Of a DNA stretch of 64,000 nt, positions 26,891 to 35,068 are shown one piece after another. Source of the DNA: Crocinitomicaceae bacterium. GTDB lineage: Bacteria; Bacteroidota; Bacteroidia; Flavobacteriales_D; Crocinitomicaceae. Each line of letters starts with the position of its first letter. Position 1 is the first letter of the stretch. Under the pieces are notes generated by a model that made no database searches, had not been told where the DNA came from, and was given only the letters and a program-made list of their open reading frames with translations. Location: positions 427,618 to 491,617 of the forward strand of contig JACJYW010000004.1 in assembly GCA_020635955.1 (NCBI GenBank). Reading direction: 5' to 3'. The position numbers and the translations under genes are program-made.

Positions 26891-28174
26891 CTATTCCTTC
26901 AAAAACTTCTGAGTACTTATCCCCTCTTCCGTCTCACACTCTATCAAATACATTCCCACTTCTAAAGCCGCTACATCCAATTGAAAATACATAGCGGATA
27001 CATTGTTCACAATTATCACCAATCTCCCAGCCTGATCAAAAATATTAACGTTTTTCAATTCAGCACTTGTTTGAATATTGATAAAGTCTGTTGATGGATT
27101 TGGGAAGATCATCAATGTACTAAATACATTTACATCTTCAATTCCTGCACCCGATATTGGCATCATATAAACATGAGAAGTATCGATCATTTGATATCCC
27201 TCATTTGTTCCTACGTACAAACCTGAATTATATATTTCCATAGAAATAGGGTAACCACTTCCAAGTGCAGGAAAACCAAGATCATTCCAATTGTTACCAT
27301 CCCAATAAACAACTCCTGTTGTCGAAACACCTCCAATCTCATTAAAATCACCACAAACATAAAGTCTGTTGTTATACACCATCATATCTTGAACCCCTAG
27401 TGTCCCTGTTCCAGTAACAGATCCACCAACGTCACTCCAGCTTGATCCATTCCATTTGGCTATGTATTTTGCAGCAGTACCTCCTGCATTTTGAAATACG
27501 CCACCTACATACAAATCACTTCCCATTGTTTCAATGGCATAAACAGTACTATCCACGCCTGATCCAAAAGGTTGCCAGTTAGCACCATCATAGTAGCAAA
27601 TATTTTCAATAGATATTGAATTTGCTGTAACCATATCTCCTCCAATTACAATATTGTTATTGAATTTGTTAATGTCCCAAATCTGGTCCTGAGTGCTATC
27701 AGTTGAAGCTAGATCAGTCCATGCTGAAGTGCCTGATTTTTTGATTACTCTGCCATTGAATCCTCCAAAATAAAGATCAGTACCATCTACATATGAACCT
27801 TCCCAGCCAACGTAATAAGTACCACCTCCATCTTGCCATGTCGTCCCATCCCAATAACCTATACCCCAATTACTTCCCAAAGTGTAGTCACAGCTCATCC
27901 ATAATGTACCATTGAAATTTGCCATGGTAAAAATACCTTGTGAGCTCCCCGGATTCGAAGGATAAGAGGTAACATTTACACCATCATATTTTGCAAAGTG
28001 ATAACAGCTTGTTCCATTCGTTTTAGTGAAATGCCCACCAATATATAAGGTATCTCCAACTGCTCTCAGTTCCTTAACATAGTTAGTATGAAAAGTAATC
28101 TCAGTCCACTGAGCATTAGAAATTGTCGGAAATAAAAGAATAGCCGCAGCTACAAGAAGTAATACTTGTTTCAT
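26891..28174 (-). CDS. T9SS cargo protein with kelch-like propeller
   Basis: A 427-aa secreted protein with a signal peptide ending ISNAQ (residue 22). Six or seven repeats of about 45-50 residues follow, built on LYIGGHFTKTNG, LYVGGVFQNAGG, LYVCGDFNEIGG with YWDGTTWQD/KWNGSSWSDV strands, which predict a propeller. The C-terminal type A T9SS sorting domain begins at about residue 350 (LMIFPNPSTDFINI). It should be surface-exposed. No enzyme motif is seen. It is divergent from the PKD-type gene at 28368. Confidence 0.9.
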   Translation of the reverse strand: MKQVLLLVAAAILLFPTISNAQWTEITFHTNYVKELRAVGDTLYIGGHFTKTNGTSCYHFAKYDGVNVTSYPSNPGSSQGIFTMANFNGTLWMSCDYTLGSNWGIGYWDGTTWQDGGGTYYVGWEGSYVDGTDLYFGGFNGRVIKKSGTSAWTDLASTDSTQDQIWDINKFNNNIVIGGDMVTANSISIENICYYDGANWQPFGSGVDSTVYAIETMGSDLYVGGVFQNAGGTAAKYIAKWNGSSWSDVGGSVTGTGTLGVQDMMVYNNRLYVCGDFNEIGGVSTTGVVYWDGNNWNDLGFPALGSGYPISMEIYNSGLYVGTNEGYQMIDTSHVYMMPISGAGIEDVNVFSTLMIFPNPSTDFINIQTSAELKNVNIFDQAGRLVIIVNNVSAMYFQLDVAALEVGMYLIECETEEGISTQKFLKE

Positions 28175-28334
28175 AAGTTCAAAAGGTTAGAATTATTGGC
28201 TACCAAATTAATATAAATGATTTTTATTACCCAAAAATATCAGATGAGTTTTCAACCATAAACCCTGGAAATCAGTAATTAAGTATAAACACCTAGAGAC
28301 TCACATTAATTTTTTACCTCCCAAAATATTTTCA

Positions 28335-28342
28335 TATTTTCG
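28335..28342 (+). promoter_or_regulatory. Putative -7 element for the 28368 gene
   Basis: TATTTTCG followed by TCCCGAAC repeats the context seen at 8213-8228 (TATATTCGTCCCGAAC). It lies 25 bp before the ATG. Confidence 0.5.
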
Positions 28343-28367
28343 TCCCGAACTTTAATCCATAATAGAC

Positions 28368-30911
28368 ATGAAAAAGATCTCTTTTTTGCTTTTCTTTTTA
28401 TTCTTGATAATTGAAAATTCTTACTTATTAGCTCAACCACAAGAGATTGATTGGCAAGACATGAATGGAGATTGGGGCAATGATACAGTAAGCAGAATTG
28501 TATACAGCCCTAATGGTTTTTTTTGGGTGGTATCGAATGAAGGAACAGACCCTGGTAGTTCAAGAATTGTTTTGTATAAATATACACCTGAAGGGGTCAC
28601 CAATGGCTATCACACATTCCCATGTAATTATCCTGGAGATCAACTTGCACGAGCCGCATGCATTTCATCAGATAGTCTTCTTTTAATTGGAGCAGGAACT
28701 GACCAACAAGCAGGTTGCGTCCAAACAGAAAACCCGGTATTTGGTCTATCTGACCCTTGGATTCTGGGTAAAGATGACAACTACAATAATATATTTGATA
28801 ATGTCTTTCAAGGCAATGGTCATGACATAATAATGGATATCTTAAATGTAGATGGTGGGGGTACAATAGCATTTGCCACTTCAAACAGTACTTACTCCAA
28901 TTTGTTCACAATACTAGAATTTGATGCACCTCATATAGGTGATTATGATTTATGGATATTCGAATCAAGTAGTAATGGGACATTGCTTTGGCAACAAGGT
29001 TTTGGTAGTACAGGTAGAGATGAACCCATTGATGCCGAATATACAAATGATGGAGGTTACGTGGTTGCTCTTCGATCAAATGGTCCAGCGGACGGTGATA
29101 AAACGGAAAATAATATTGGTTTTGATGATTATTGGATTATCAAATTTGATGGATTAGGAAATATTGCTTGGCAAAATACCATTGGCGGCACTGGTATTGA
29201 TAACGTTACTTCTATTGTAACTACTTCTGATGGATATCTAGTTGGAGGTTTTTCTAATTCACCTGCAGGATTCGATAAGACAGAAAATTCACTTGGTGAT
29301 TTTGACTTTTGGGTGGTCAAATTAGATTTGAATGGAAATGTTGTTTGGGATAAAGTTTATGGTGGATCAGGATTTGACAAATTGGCTAAAATAGTACCAT
29401 CTTCAGAAGGAGGTTATCTTCTTTGTGGTACCTCAGATTCTCCAAGCTCTGCACAAAAAGCGGAAAATTCAATGGGTTTCACTGATTATTGGGTTGTTAA
29501 AATTAATGACAGTGGTTCCATTATTTGGGACAATACGATTGGTGGTGCAGGCAAAGATGTGTTAACTGATGCCGTTCAAGACACAATTGGGCGTTATTTA
29601 CTAGGAGGTTATTCGAATTCGCCAGTATCAGGGGATGTAACAGAAAGCAGTAATCTATATAATGGTCTCACATTTGTTAGTGATAGTAACAATATTTGGA
29701 TGGTTATGCTTCAACCAATTTTACCATCTCCTTGCATGTTGGTGTTCCCCTCAGTAGAATGTGGCCAGAGTGTTCCATTTAGTGGAGTATGTTCCTCTCA
29801 TAATGATCCAAATAAAAGTATCGTACTTTTCGAATGGGACTATGAAAATGATGGGATTTATGATTTTTCGGGACCTTCGGGCTCAATTGTTTATCCCACA
29901 ACAGGGACCTATTCACTTAAACTGCGTGTAACCGATAATGTAGGAAAATCAGATTCATTAATATCTACAGTAACCATTGTGGACACTCAAACCCCTACCG
30001 CAACGGCACCTTTACCAGTAACTTTATTGTGTATTGAAACTTATCCACCGGATGTATCTATTATCACTGATGAGGCTGATAACTGCACAAATACACCAAC
30101 TGTTCAATTCGTATCTGATGTAAGTAACGGTTCTTGCCCTGAAATTATTACCCGTACTTATAGCGTAACAGATGATGAAGGAAACACAATCAGCTTAACA
30201 CAAACGATTACTGTTAACGATACGCTTGCACCCAATCCAAACAGTGGTACTCCTCAGACAGTTAATGCAATATGTGAAGCTAATCCAAGCACATTACTTT
30301 CCACGGATCCTTGTACATTTACCACTATTACAGGTGTTCCAGACGTTAGTTTCCCAATTACAACTATCGGGACAACCGTAATAACTTGGACCTACACAGA
30401 TGCTTGTGGTAATGACACTTCTCAAACACAAACTGTGATTGTTAATGCTGTCGATAATACGGTGAACAATAATGGCATCAGTTTAACGGCTAATCAACCA
30501 AATGCAAATTACCAATGGCTGGATTGCAATAATTCAAATGCACCTATTAATGGTGAAACGAATCAAACCTTTTACCCAACTTCTAATGGAAATTATGCCG
30601 TTGAAATAACTGTTGGTAGTTGTGTAGAAACATCAAATTGTGAATCCATTTCTACAATAGGGTATAGCGAATTAGGTACATGGAGTATCACTACCTACCC
30701 CAACCCAACCTCCAATCAAATCCACGTCTTATCAACTATACCCTTAAACAGAATTGAATTATTTGATGTGCTGGGTAAATTGATCTTATCTAAAACTCTT
30801 TCAGCTATAAATACTGCAGATATGGACTTAACAAATTACGAATCTGGGACTTACTTCTTACATGTGTATGCTAATGATCAAAATGAAGTGATTAAAATTA
30901 TTAAGGAGTAA
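28368..30911 (+). CDS. T9SS cargo protein with repeat propeller, PKD and HYR-like domains
   Basis: An 847-aa secreted protein. A signal peptide (ending YLLAQ, about residue 23) is followed by five repeats of about 60 residues with the pattern DYWIIKFDGLGNIAWQNTIGG then DGYLVGGFSNSP (about 170-430), as in propeller-like calcium-site repeats. Next are a PKD domain (about 485-550, FEWDYENDGIYDFSG), HYR-like segments (about 560-700, with RTYSVTDDEGN and WTYTDACGNDT), the YQWLDC...GETNQ...YAV module (about 712-760) and a type A T9SS sorting domain (TYPNPTSNQIHVL to the end). It is a probable surface adhesin or structural protein. No catalytic residues are visible. Confidence 0.9.
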   Translation: MKKISFLLFFLFLIIENSYLLAQPQEIDWQDMNGDWGNDTVSRIVYSPNGFFWVVSNEGTDPGSSRIVLYKYTPEGVTNGYHTFPCNYPGDQLARAACISSDSLLLIGAGTDQQAGCVQTENPVFGLSDPWILGKDDNYNNIFDNVFQGNGHDIIMDILNVDGGGTIAFATSNSTYSNLFTILEFDAPHIGDYDLWIFESSSNGTLLWQQGFGSTGRDEPIDAEYTNDGGYVVALRSNGPADGDKTENNIGFDDYWIIKFDGLGNIAWQNTIGGTGIDNVTSIVTTSDGYLVGGFSNSPAGFDKTENSLGDFDFWVVKLDLNGNVVWDKVYGGSGFDKLAKIVPSSEGGYLLCGTSDSPSSAQKAENSMGFTDYWVVKINDSGSIIWDNTIGGAGKDVLTDAVQDTIGRYLLGGYSNSPVSGDVTESSNLYNGLTFVSDSNNIWMVMLQPILPSPCMLVFPSVECGQSVPFSGVCSSHNDPNKSIVLFEWDYENDGIYDFSGPSGSIVYPTTGTYSLKLRVTDNVGKSDSLISTVTIVDTQTPTATAPLPVTLLCIETYPPDVSIITDEADNCTNTPTVQFVSDVSNGSCPEIITRTYSVTDDEGNTISLTQTITVNDTLAPNPNSGTPQTVNAICEANPSTLLSTDPCTFTTITGVPDVSFPITTIGTTVITWTYTDACGNDTSQTQTVIVNAVDNTVNNNGISLTANQPNANYQWLDCNNSNAPINGETNQTFYPTSNGNYAVEITVGSCVETSNCESISTIGYSELGTWSITTYPNPTSNQIHVLSTIPLNRIELFDVLGKLILSKTLSAINTADMDLTNYESGTYFLHVYANDQNEVIKIIKE

Positions 30912-30950
30912 TGAATAAACTCCTCTGCGAGACACTGAAAATAATATATA

Positions 30951-31020
30951 AAGGAGGGACTTGATCTTTTAAGTTCTTTTGGAATTTATTTTGAGCTTAT
31001 CGAAGGATGAAGAAAAAAAG
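30951..31020. repeat. 3' part of a type C repeat with REP in its hairpin loop
   Basis: GGGACTTGATCTTTT-AAGTTCTTTTGG leads into a loop containing TGAGCTTATCGAAGG and returns with AGAAAAAAAGAA. This is the terminal hairpin of the element with a REP-like core in the loop. Confidence 0.6.
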
Positions 31021-31046
31021 AATATGGTAATCAAGCAACTGCCACT

Positions 31047-31333
31047 CCACTCTTCTTGACTGCTTTCCTGCCTACCGGCAGGCATGCGTTAAATCACCGA
31101 TACAGAAATCATCATTATAATCCCAATTAGCAGCCACTGGCCATCTCCTGTAATTTCGTAATAAATACAGCCGCAAAAATCGTCAGCTTTGCGACCCGTC
31201 GAACTGTCATCCTGAGCGGAGTCGAAGGAGTGAGACAATTTAGCAAAGTAGGTTTTGAGGACTTGTATTTTAGAAATGAAGGAGCGGGCCTTGATTTTTT
31301 TGGTTCCTTTTTTCATCAAGGAAAAAAGAACAT
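31047..31333. repeat. Structured repeat element, type D, with two nested insertions
   Basis: It has the same overall plan as the 288-bp units at 33101-33745. It carries the 20-bp palindrome at 31068-31087 (after TTTC, before GT) and a TGTCATCCTGAGCGGAGTCG REP at 31205-31230 in the loop of the main stem. Together with 30951-31020 it fills the gap between the genes. Confidence 0.85.
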
Positions 31334-31384
31334 AAAGCCAAAAAGAACAAAAACATCAAACCTGATCCTATTCGTTAATTAGAT

Positions 31385-32149
31385 CTACAGCGGATAATTA
31401 ATATCCGCATTGATATAAACGGTGCTACTAAACAATACCCAACTCGCATCACAAAGAACAATATTCCAGTTGTTAGTGCCTGTTTTATTAACATAAACCG
31501 TATTGCCCGCATCAACATATTCAATTACACTTCCAACAGTCACTTTAATTCTAACTTGAGAACTTGACGGTGTATTGGTGGTGGTTGTATATTCGAAAGT
31601 ACTTGGTGCAGTAGCAAATTGAAATTCAAGATCAACATTTGAAGCTTCTGCACTGAATGTCACATTTGCAGGTGAAGTCACATATGAAACAGTTTTCTCT
31701 CCCCATCCATCACCAATGTCTATTGTATTAGTAGTTGGAGTACATGGAGCATTAACTTCAGGATGTACCAGACTATCAATTTTAATGATACTTCCGTAGG
31801 AATAAGTTGATTCATTTGCTGCCCAAACTCTAAAATAAAATGGACCTACAGCTGCTGGATTAACATTTGGATATTCAACAGAAAAATACTGTCCATCAAA
31901 GGCTGCATTCATCTGCTGATTGTCCAACATATCAGGGTTACCCTCTGTATTAAAACATCCTCCCAAATAATACAATTCAGTTGTCCCTTCTGATAAAACC
32001 TCACCAATAATAACAAGTGTGTTGTTGTTATTTACATAAACATCAACCGTTTCAACTTTAGGCAAAATATCTTCCGGATTTTTCACCGCTTTTCTGCACC
32101 CTACAAGAACTACAGAACTAAGAATAATGATCAATAAATTTCTTACCAT
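31385..32149 (-). CDS. Putative lipoprotein
   Basis: A 254-aa protein with lipobox LVGC, Cys18. The mature part has Fn3-like strands (VDVYVNNNNTLVIIGEVLSEG, GPFYFRVWAANESTYSYGS), like other small Bacteroidota lipoproteins that precede or follow outer-membrane proteins. No motif identifies a function. It overlaps the end of the upstream outer-membrane protein gene by 7 bp, so the two are co-transcribed and likely act together at the outer membrane. Confidence 0.78.
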   Translation of the reverse strand: MVRNLLIIILSSVVLVGCRKAVKNPEDILPKVETVDVYVNNNNTLVIIGEVLSEGTTELYYLGGCFNTEGNPDMLDNQQMNAAFDGQYFSVEYPNVNPAAVGPFYFRVWAANESTYSYGSIIKIDSLVHPEVNAPCTPTTNTIDIGDGWGEKTVSYVTSPANVTFSAEASNVDLEFQFATAPSTFEYTTTTNTPSSSQVRIKVTVGSVIEYVDAGNTVYVNKTGTNNWNIVLCDASWVLFSSTVYINADINYPL

Positions 32150-32751
32150 AAGTTTAATCTTGTTCCTAATCCATAACTGTTATATCCTTGCGGACCTACA
32201 CCTCTGACAGTGTAAAAATTTCGACTCACCTGTGTAAATAAAACGACCTTATCCGTGAGATGATATTCCAGACCTATCCTTGGTCTTACTCCATAGTGAA
32301 GTAGATTTCCCATATCACTCCCCATAGCAAGGTTAGCCGTGAAAAAATCTAATATGTAACGAATGTATCCAAAAGAAAGGTCAGCTCCAATGTACGGATT
32401 GATCTTATCGTGTTCAAAAAATCGAAGATCACCTCCAAGAGCTACGGTAAAGTTTCTGTATGCTCTGTATACCTCCCATCCCGGAAGAACTGTTACCCCA
32501 CCGTCATACATTACGCCATAAGTTGGTATTGTATCCAATCTTGTTTTTAAAAAAACAGCATTAATTCCTGCTCTCCAACGAAACAATCCGTCAAAATCCT
32601 TTGCGTAAAAAATTTCAAAACTAGCCGTTGGTTTCATGATATCCCCCATATCGCCGGTTGGACGATAATGATTCACTTCCAATCCTATTTGTGCTAAAGA
32701 GCTGGAAATAAAGAATATCTGAAAAAAGGCTATAAGGAATAGCTTTCTCAT
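32143..32751 (-). CDS. Outer-membrane beta-barrel-like protein
   Basis: A 202-aa protein with a signal peptide ending SSLAQ (residue 20). It has alternating beta strands rich in Tyr and Gly (IYFAKDF, YIGADLSFGYIRYIL, VRPRIGLEYHLTDKVVLFTQ) and a terminal strand GLGTRLNLW ending in an aromatic residue, typical of eight-stranded barrels. Probable function is an envelope structural or assembly partner. It is the first gene of the two-gene unit with the lipoprotein. Confidence 0.75.
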   Translation of the reverse strand: MRKLFLIAFFQIFFISSSLAQIGLEVNHYRPTGDMGDIMKPTASFEIFYAKDFDGLFRWRAGINAVFLKTRLDTIPTYGVMYDGGVTVLPGWEVYRAYRNFTVALGGDLRFFEHDKINPYIGADLSFGYIRYILDFFTANLAMGSDMGNLLHYGVRPRIGLEYHLTDKVVLFTQVSRNFYTVRGVGPQGYNSYGLGTRLNLW

Positions 32752-32859
32752 AAGTTTAGGTTTGCCGCAAAGATAAAAGGATATCCATTTTTTTCAACTA
32801 AAATCAATTTCAATTTTACCCCAGTTGTTGCACGCTAATTCATCAACAAAGAATTCGTT

Positions 32860-33100
32860 ATTTTAATCCCAATTAGTAGCCCCTGACCATCAACTGCGCT
32901 TTCCTGCCTACCGTCAGGCAGGCGTTAAATCACCGATACAGAAATCATCATTATAATCCCAATTTCCAGCCACCGGCCATCTCCTGTAATTTCGTAACAA
33001 ATACAGCCGCAAAAATCGTCAGCTTTGCGACCCGTCGAACTGTCATCCTGAGCGGAGTCGAAGGAGTGAGACAATTTAGCAAAGTAGATTTTGAGGTCTT
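32860..33100. repeat. Structured repeat element, type D, diverged unit
   Basis: This is the first, diverged unit of the array that continues to 33745. It has the 20-bp palindrome at 32904-32923, an empty TTTC-GT site near 32990 (AATTTCGTAACAA) and a TCATCCTGAGCGGAGTCG REP at 33042-33065. Confidence 0.8.
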
Positions 33101-33745
33101 GTATTTTAGAAATGAAGGAGCGGGCCTTGATTTTTTTGGTTCCTTTTTTCATCAAGGAAAAAAGAACATTATCATCAATCCGAACCTCAATTCCGTCAGA
33201 TTTTACCGCACTCAATAAAACACCGATACAGAAATCGTCATTATAATCCCAATTTGCAGCCACCGGCCATCTCCTGCAATTTCCTGCCTACAGTCAGGCA
33301 GGCGTAATAAATACAGCCGCAAAAATCGTCAGCTTTGCGACCCGTCGAACACAGTGAGACAATTGAGCAAAGTAGATTTTGAGGACTAGTATTTTAGAAA
33401 TGAAGGAGCGGGCCTTGATTTTTTTGGTTCCTTTTTTCATCAAGGAAAAAAGAACATTATCATCAATCCGAACCTCAATTCCGTCAGATTTTACCGCACT
33501 CAATAAAACACCGATACAGAAATCGTCATTATAATCCCAATTTGCAGCCACCGGCCATCTCCTGCAATTTCCTGCCTACAGTCAGGCAGGCGTAATAAAT
33601 ACAGCCGCAAAAATCGTCAGCTTTGCGACCCGTCGAACACAGTGAGACAATTGAGCAAAGTAGATTTTGAGGACTAGTATTTTAGAAATGAAGGAGCGGG
33701 CCTTGATTTTTTTGGTTCCTTTTTTCATCAAGGAAAAAAGAACAT
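33101..33745. repeat. Exact 288-bp tandem duplication of the type D repeat
   Basis: By direct reading, 33101-33457 equals 33389-33745 with no mismatch. Each unit contains CCGATACAGAAATCGTC, the 20-bp palindrome variant CTGCCTACAGTCAGGCAGGC, the main stem (33320-33338 with 33367-33381) and the terminal hairpin GTTCCTTTTTTC-ATCAAG-GAAAAAAGAAC. Open frames on the minus strand here are repeat-derived. Confidence 0.95.
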
Positions 33746-33747
33746 AA

Positions 33748-33855
33748 CACCCTAATAAAATCTCCGTCTTTCTTAAAACAGACTGGCCATCAGCTGCGCT
33801 TTCGTCAAAATTCATCCGCAAGGAGCCGTATTGTTTGCGACCCGTCATACAAAAC
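33748..33855. repeat. Spacer repeat shared with 25983-26112, lacking the palindrome
   Basis: ACTGGCCATCAGCTGCGCTTTC then GTCAAAATTCATCCGCAAGG and GAGCCGTATTGTTTGCGAC are shared with the spacer between the two type C copies. This copy is the empty form of the 26039-26058 insertion. Confidence 0.85.
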
Positions 33856-33863
33856 CTCAATTC

Positions 33864-34148
33864 CGTCCATCTTGACTGCATTCGTTAAATCACCGATACA
33901 GAAATCGTCATTTAGCACCTAATTTTATCCAGCGTCCATCTATGAAGTATTCGTGATTTTTCACCCGCAAAAATCGTTAAAAAGCCGACCCGATTTTTCA
34001 ACCCCAGGATAATGGGAGTCGTTGAAAAATATTAAGGCTTTAGATTTTGAGGAGTTAAAAAATAGAATACAAATAGCGGGACGCTAGCCTTTTTGGTACT
34101 TCGGCGCCTGTCCTGAGCTTGTCGAAGGGCGCAATGGGAAAAAGTACT
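33864..34148. repeat. Structured repeat element, type A, copy 2 with REP insertion
   Basis: It is near-identical to 17638-17899. At 34102-34128 a CCTGTCCTGAGCTTGTCGAAGG REP replaces three T in the loop region before GCGCAATGGG. The tail to 34205 contains one more ATCAAG-CTAAAAAGGACAT fragment. Confidence 0.85.
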
Positions 34149-34209
34149 GCCCATATAAAAACGGATCAAGCTAAAAAGGACATAATCATCAAACCAAAAA
34201 GAACACCCC

Positions 34210-34884
34210 CTACCACTCCATCACCCCCCTCTCACAATAAAACCCACCACTAGAAATCCCCTCAGCAGTCGCTAACCAAACAGCCGTATCAGCCCCTTCC
34301 TCAACAGAAAGCGGAGCACTCTCCCCTCCCATATCCGTCTTCACCCAGCCCGGATGCATACAATTCACTTTGAAATTCGGCAAAGCATCCGCCAATTGCA
34401 AAGTCAATCCATTCAAAGTATATTTTGATAAGCGGTAAGCCGAATGATCTGCCGTCTGAGCATACCTCTGCCCCATTTGAGAACTTATATTAATAATGCG
34501 TGGATCATCTGACTCCTGCATGAAAGGAGCAAAAGCTTGTGTCATTTGAAGTGGTCCAAGTACATTGGTCTCCATCACTCTTCTTTGTTCCTCAGCACTT
34601 ACTTCCAACACATTATCTTGACTCATCACCCCGGCGTTATTGATCAACACATCAATGGGGCCGAAAAGCTCAGTGGTTTCCTTTGCAATTTTAATGGCAT
34701 CTTCTTTATTCGTAACGTCCAACTTCTTTGGAATTACTACACCATTAATAGAATCAGCTACTTGCTTTCCTTTTTCTTCATCACGGCAGCCCATGATCAC
34801 TATATGACCTTTTGCTGCCAGTTGTTTGCAGATTTCTAAACCTATTCCTCTGTTACCGCCGGTAACCACAATGATCTTTTGCAT
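34210..34884 (-). CDS. Short-chain dehydrogenase/reductase
   Basis: A 224-aa Rossmann-fold SDR. Cofactor motif TGGNRGIG (residues 8-15), NNAG in the fourth strand, Ser in NISSQMG and the catalytic Tyr-x3-Lys in SAYRLSKYTLNG are all present, followed by HPGWVKTDMGG. The length is somewhat below the 250-aa standard, typical of carbonyl-reductase-like members. It probably uses NADP(H); the substrate is unknown. It is a single gene, with repeats downstream and the defence operon divergent upstream. Confidence 0.93.
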   Translation of the reverse strand: MQKIIVVTGGNRGIGLEICKQLAAKGHIVIMGCRDEEKGKQVADSINGVVIPKKLDVTNKEDAIKIAKETTELFGPIDVLINNAGVMSQDNVLEVSAEEQRRVMETNVLGPLQMTQAFAPFMQESDDPRIINISSQMGQRYAQTADHSAYRLSKYTLNGLTLQLADALPNFKVNCMHPGWVKTDMGGESAPLSVEEGADTAVWLATAEGISSGGFYCERGVMEW

Positions 34885-35010
34885 GAGCTAAAGATAGGAA
34901 AGAAAAAAGGCCTTTTGTATTGCATTAATTGTTATCATGAATAATTTCTAGCTGCGGAAACCACTCATTTTAAACTCCTTGTCTTTCTCCCTTACTTAAG
35001 ATTGCTTATC

Positions 35011-35048
35011 TTGAAGCTTCCCTTTTGAAGCTCTTTGGTTATATTTAG
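35011..35048 (+). promoter_or_regulatory. Possible operator/promoter of the defence operon
   Basis: TTGAAGCT occurs twice (35011-35018, 35025-35032), forming the inverted pair AGCTTC-CCTTTT-GAAGCT, followed by TATATTTA near 35040-35048. The ATG is about 20 bp further. It could be a repressor site; no regulator gene is in the operon. Confidence 0.3.
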
Positions 35049-35068
35049 TACACTTTTAATCAAAGACA

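Noticed and set aside
33101..33745. CRISPR-like regular repeats
   Set aside because: The unit is a 288-bp exact tandem duplication with no short repeat plus unique spacer pattern, and no cas genes are present.
31089..33881. Several open frames on the minus strand (31089-31319, 32925-33263, 33294-33551, 33582-33881) with nearly identical products
   Set aside because: They lie entirely in the repeat elements, share sequence only because the repeats do, and lack start signals and codon bias.
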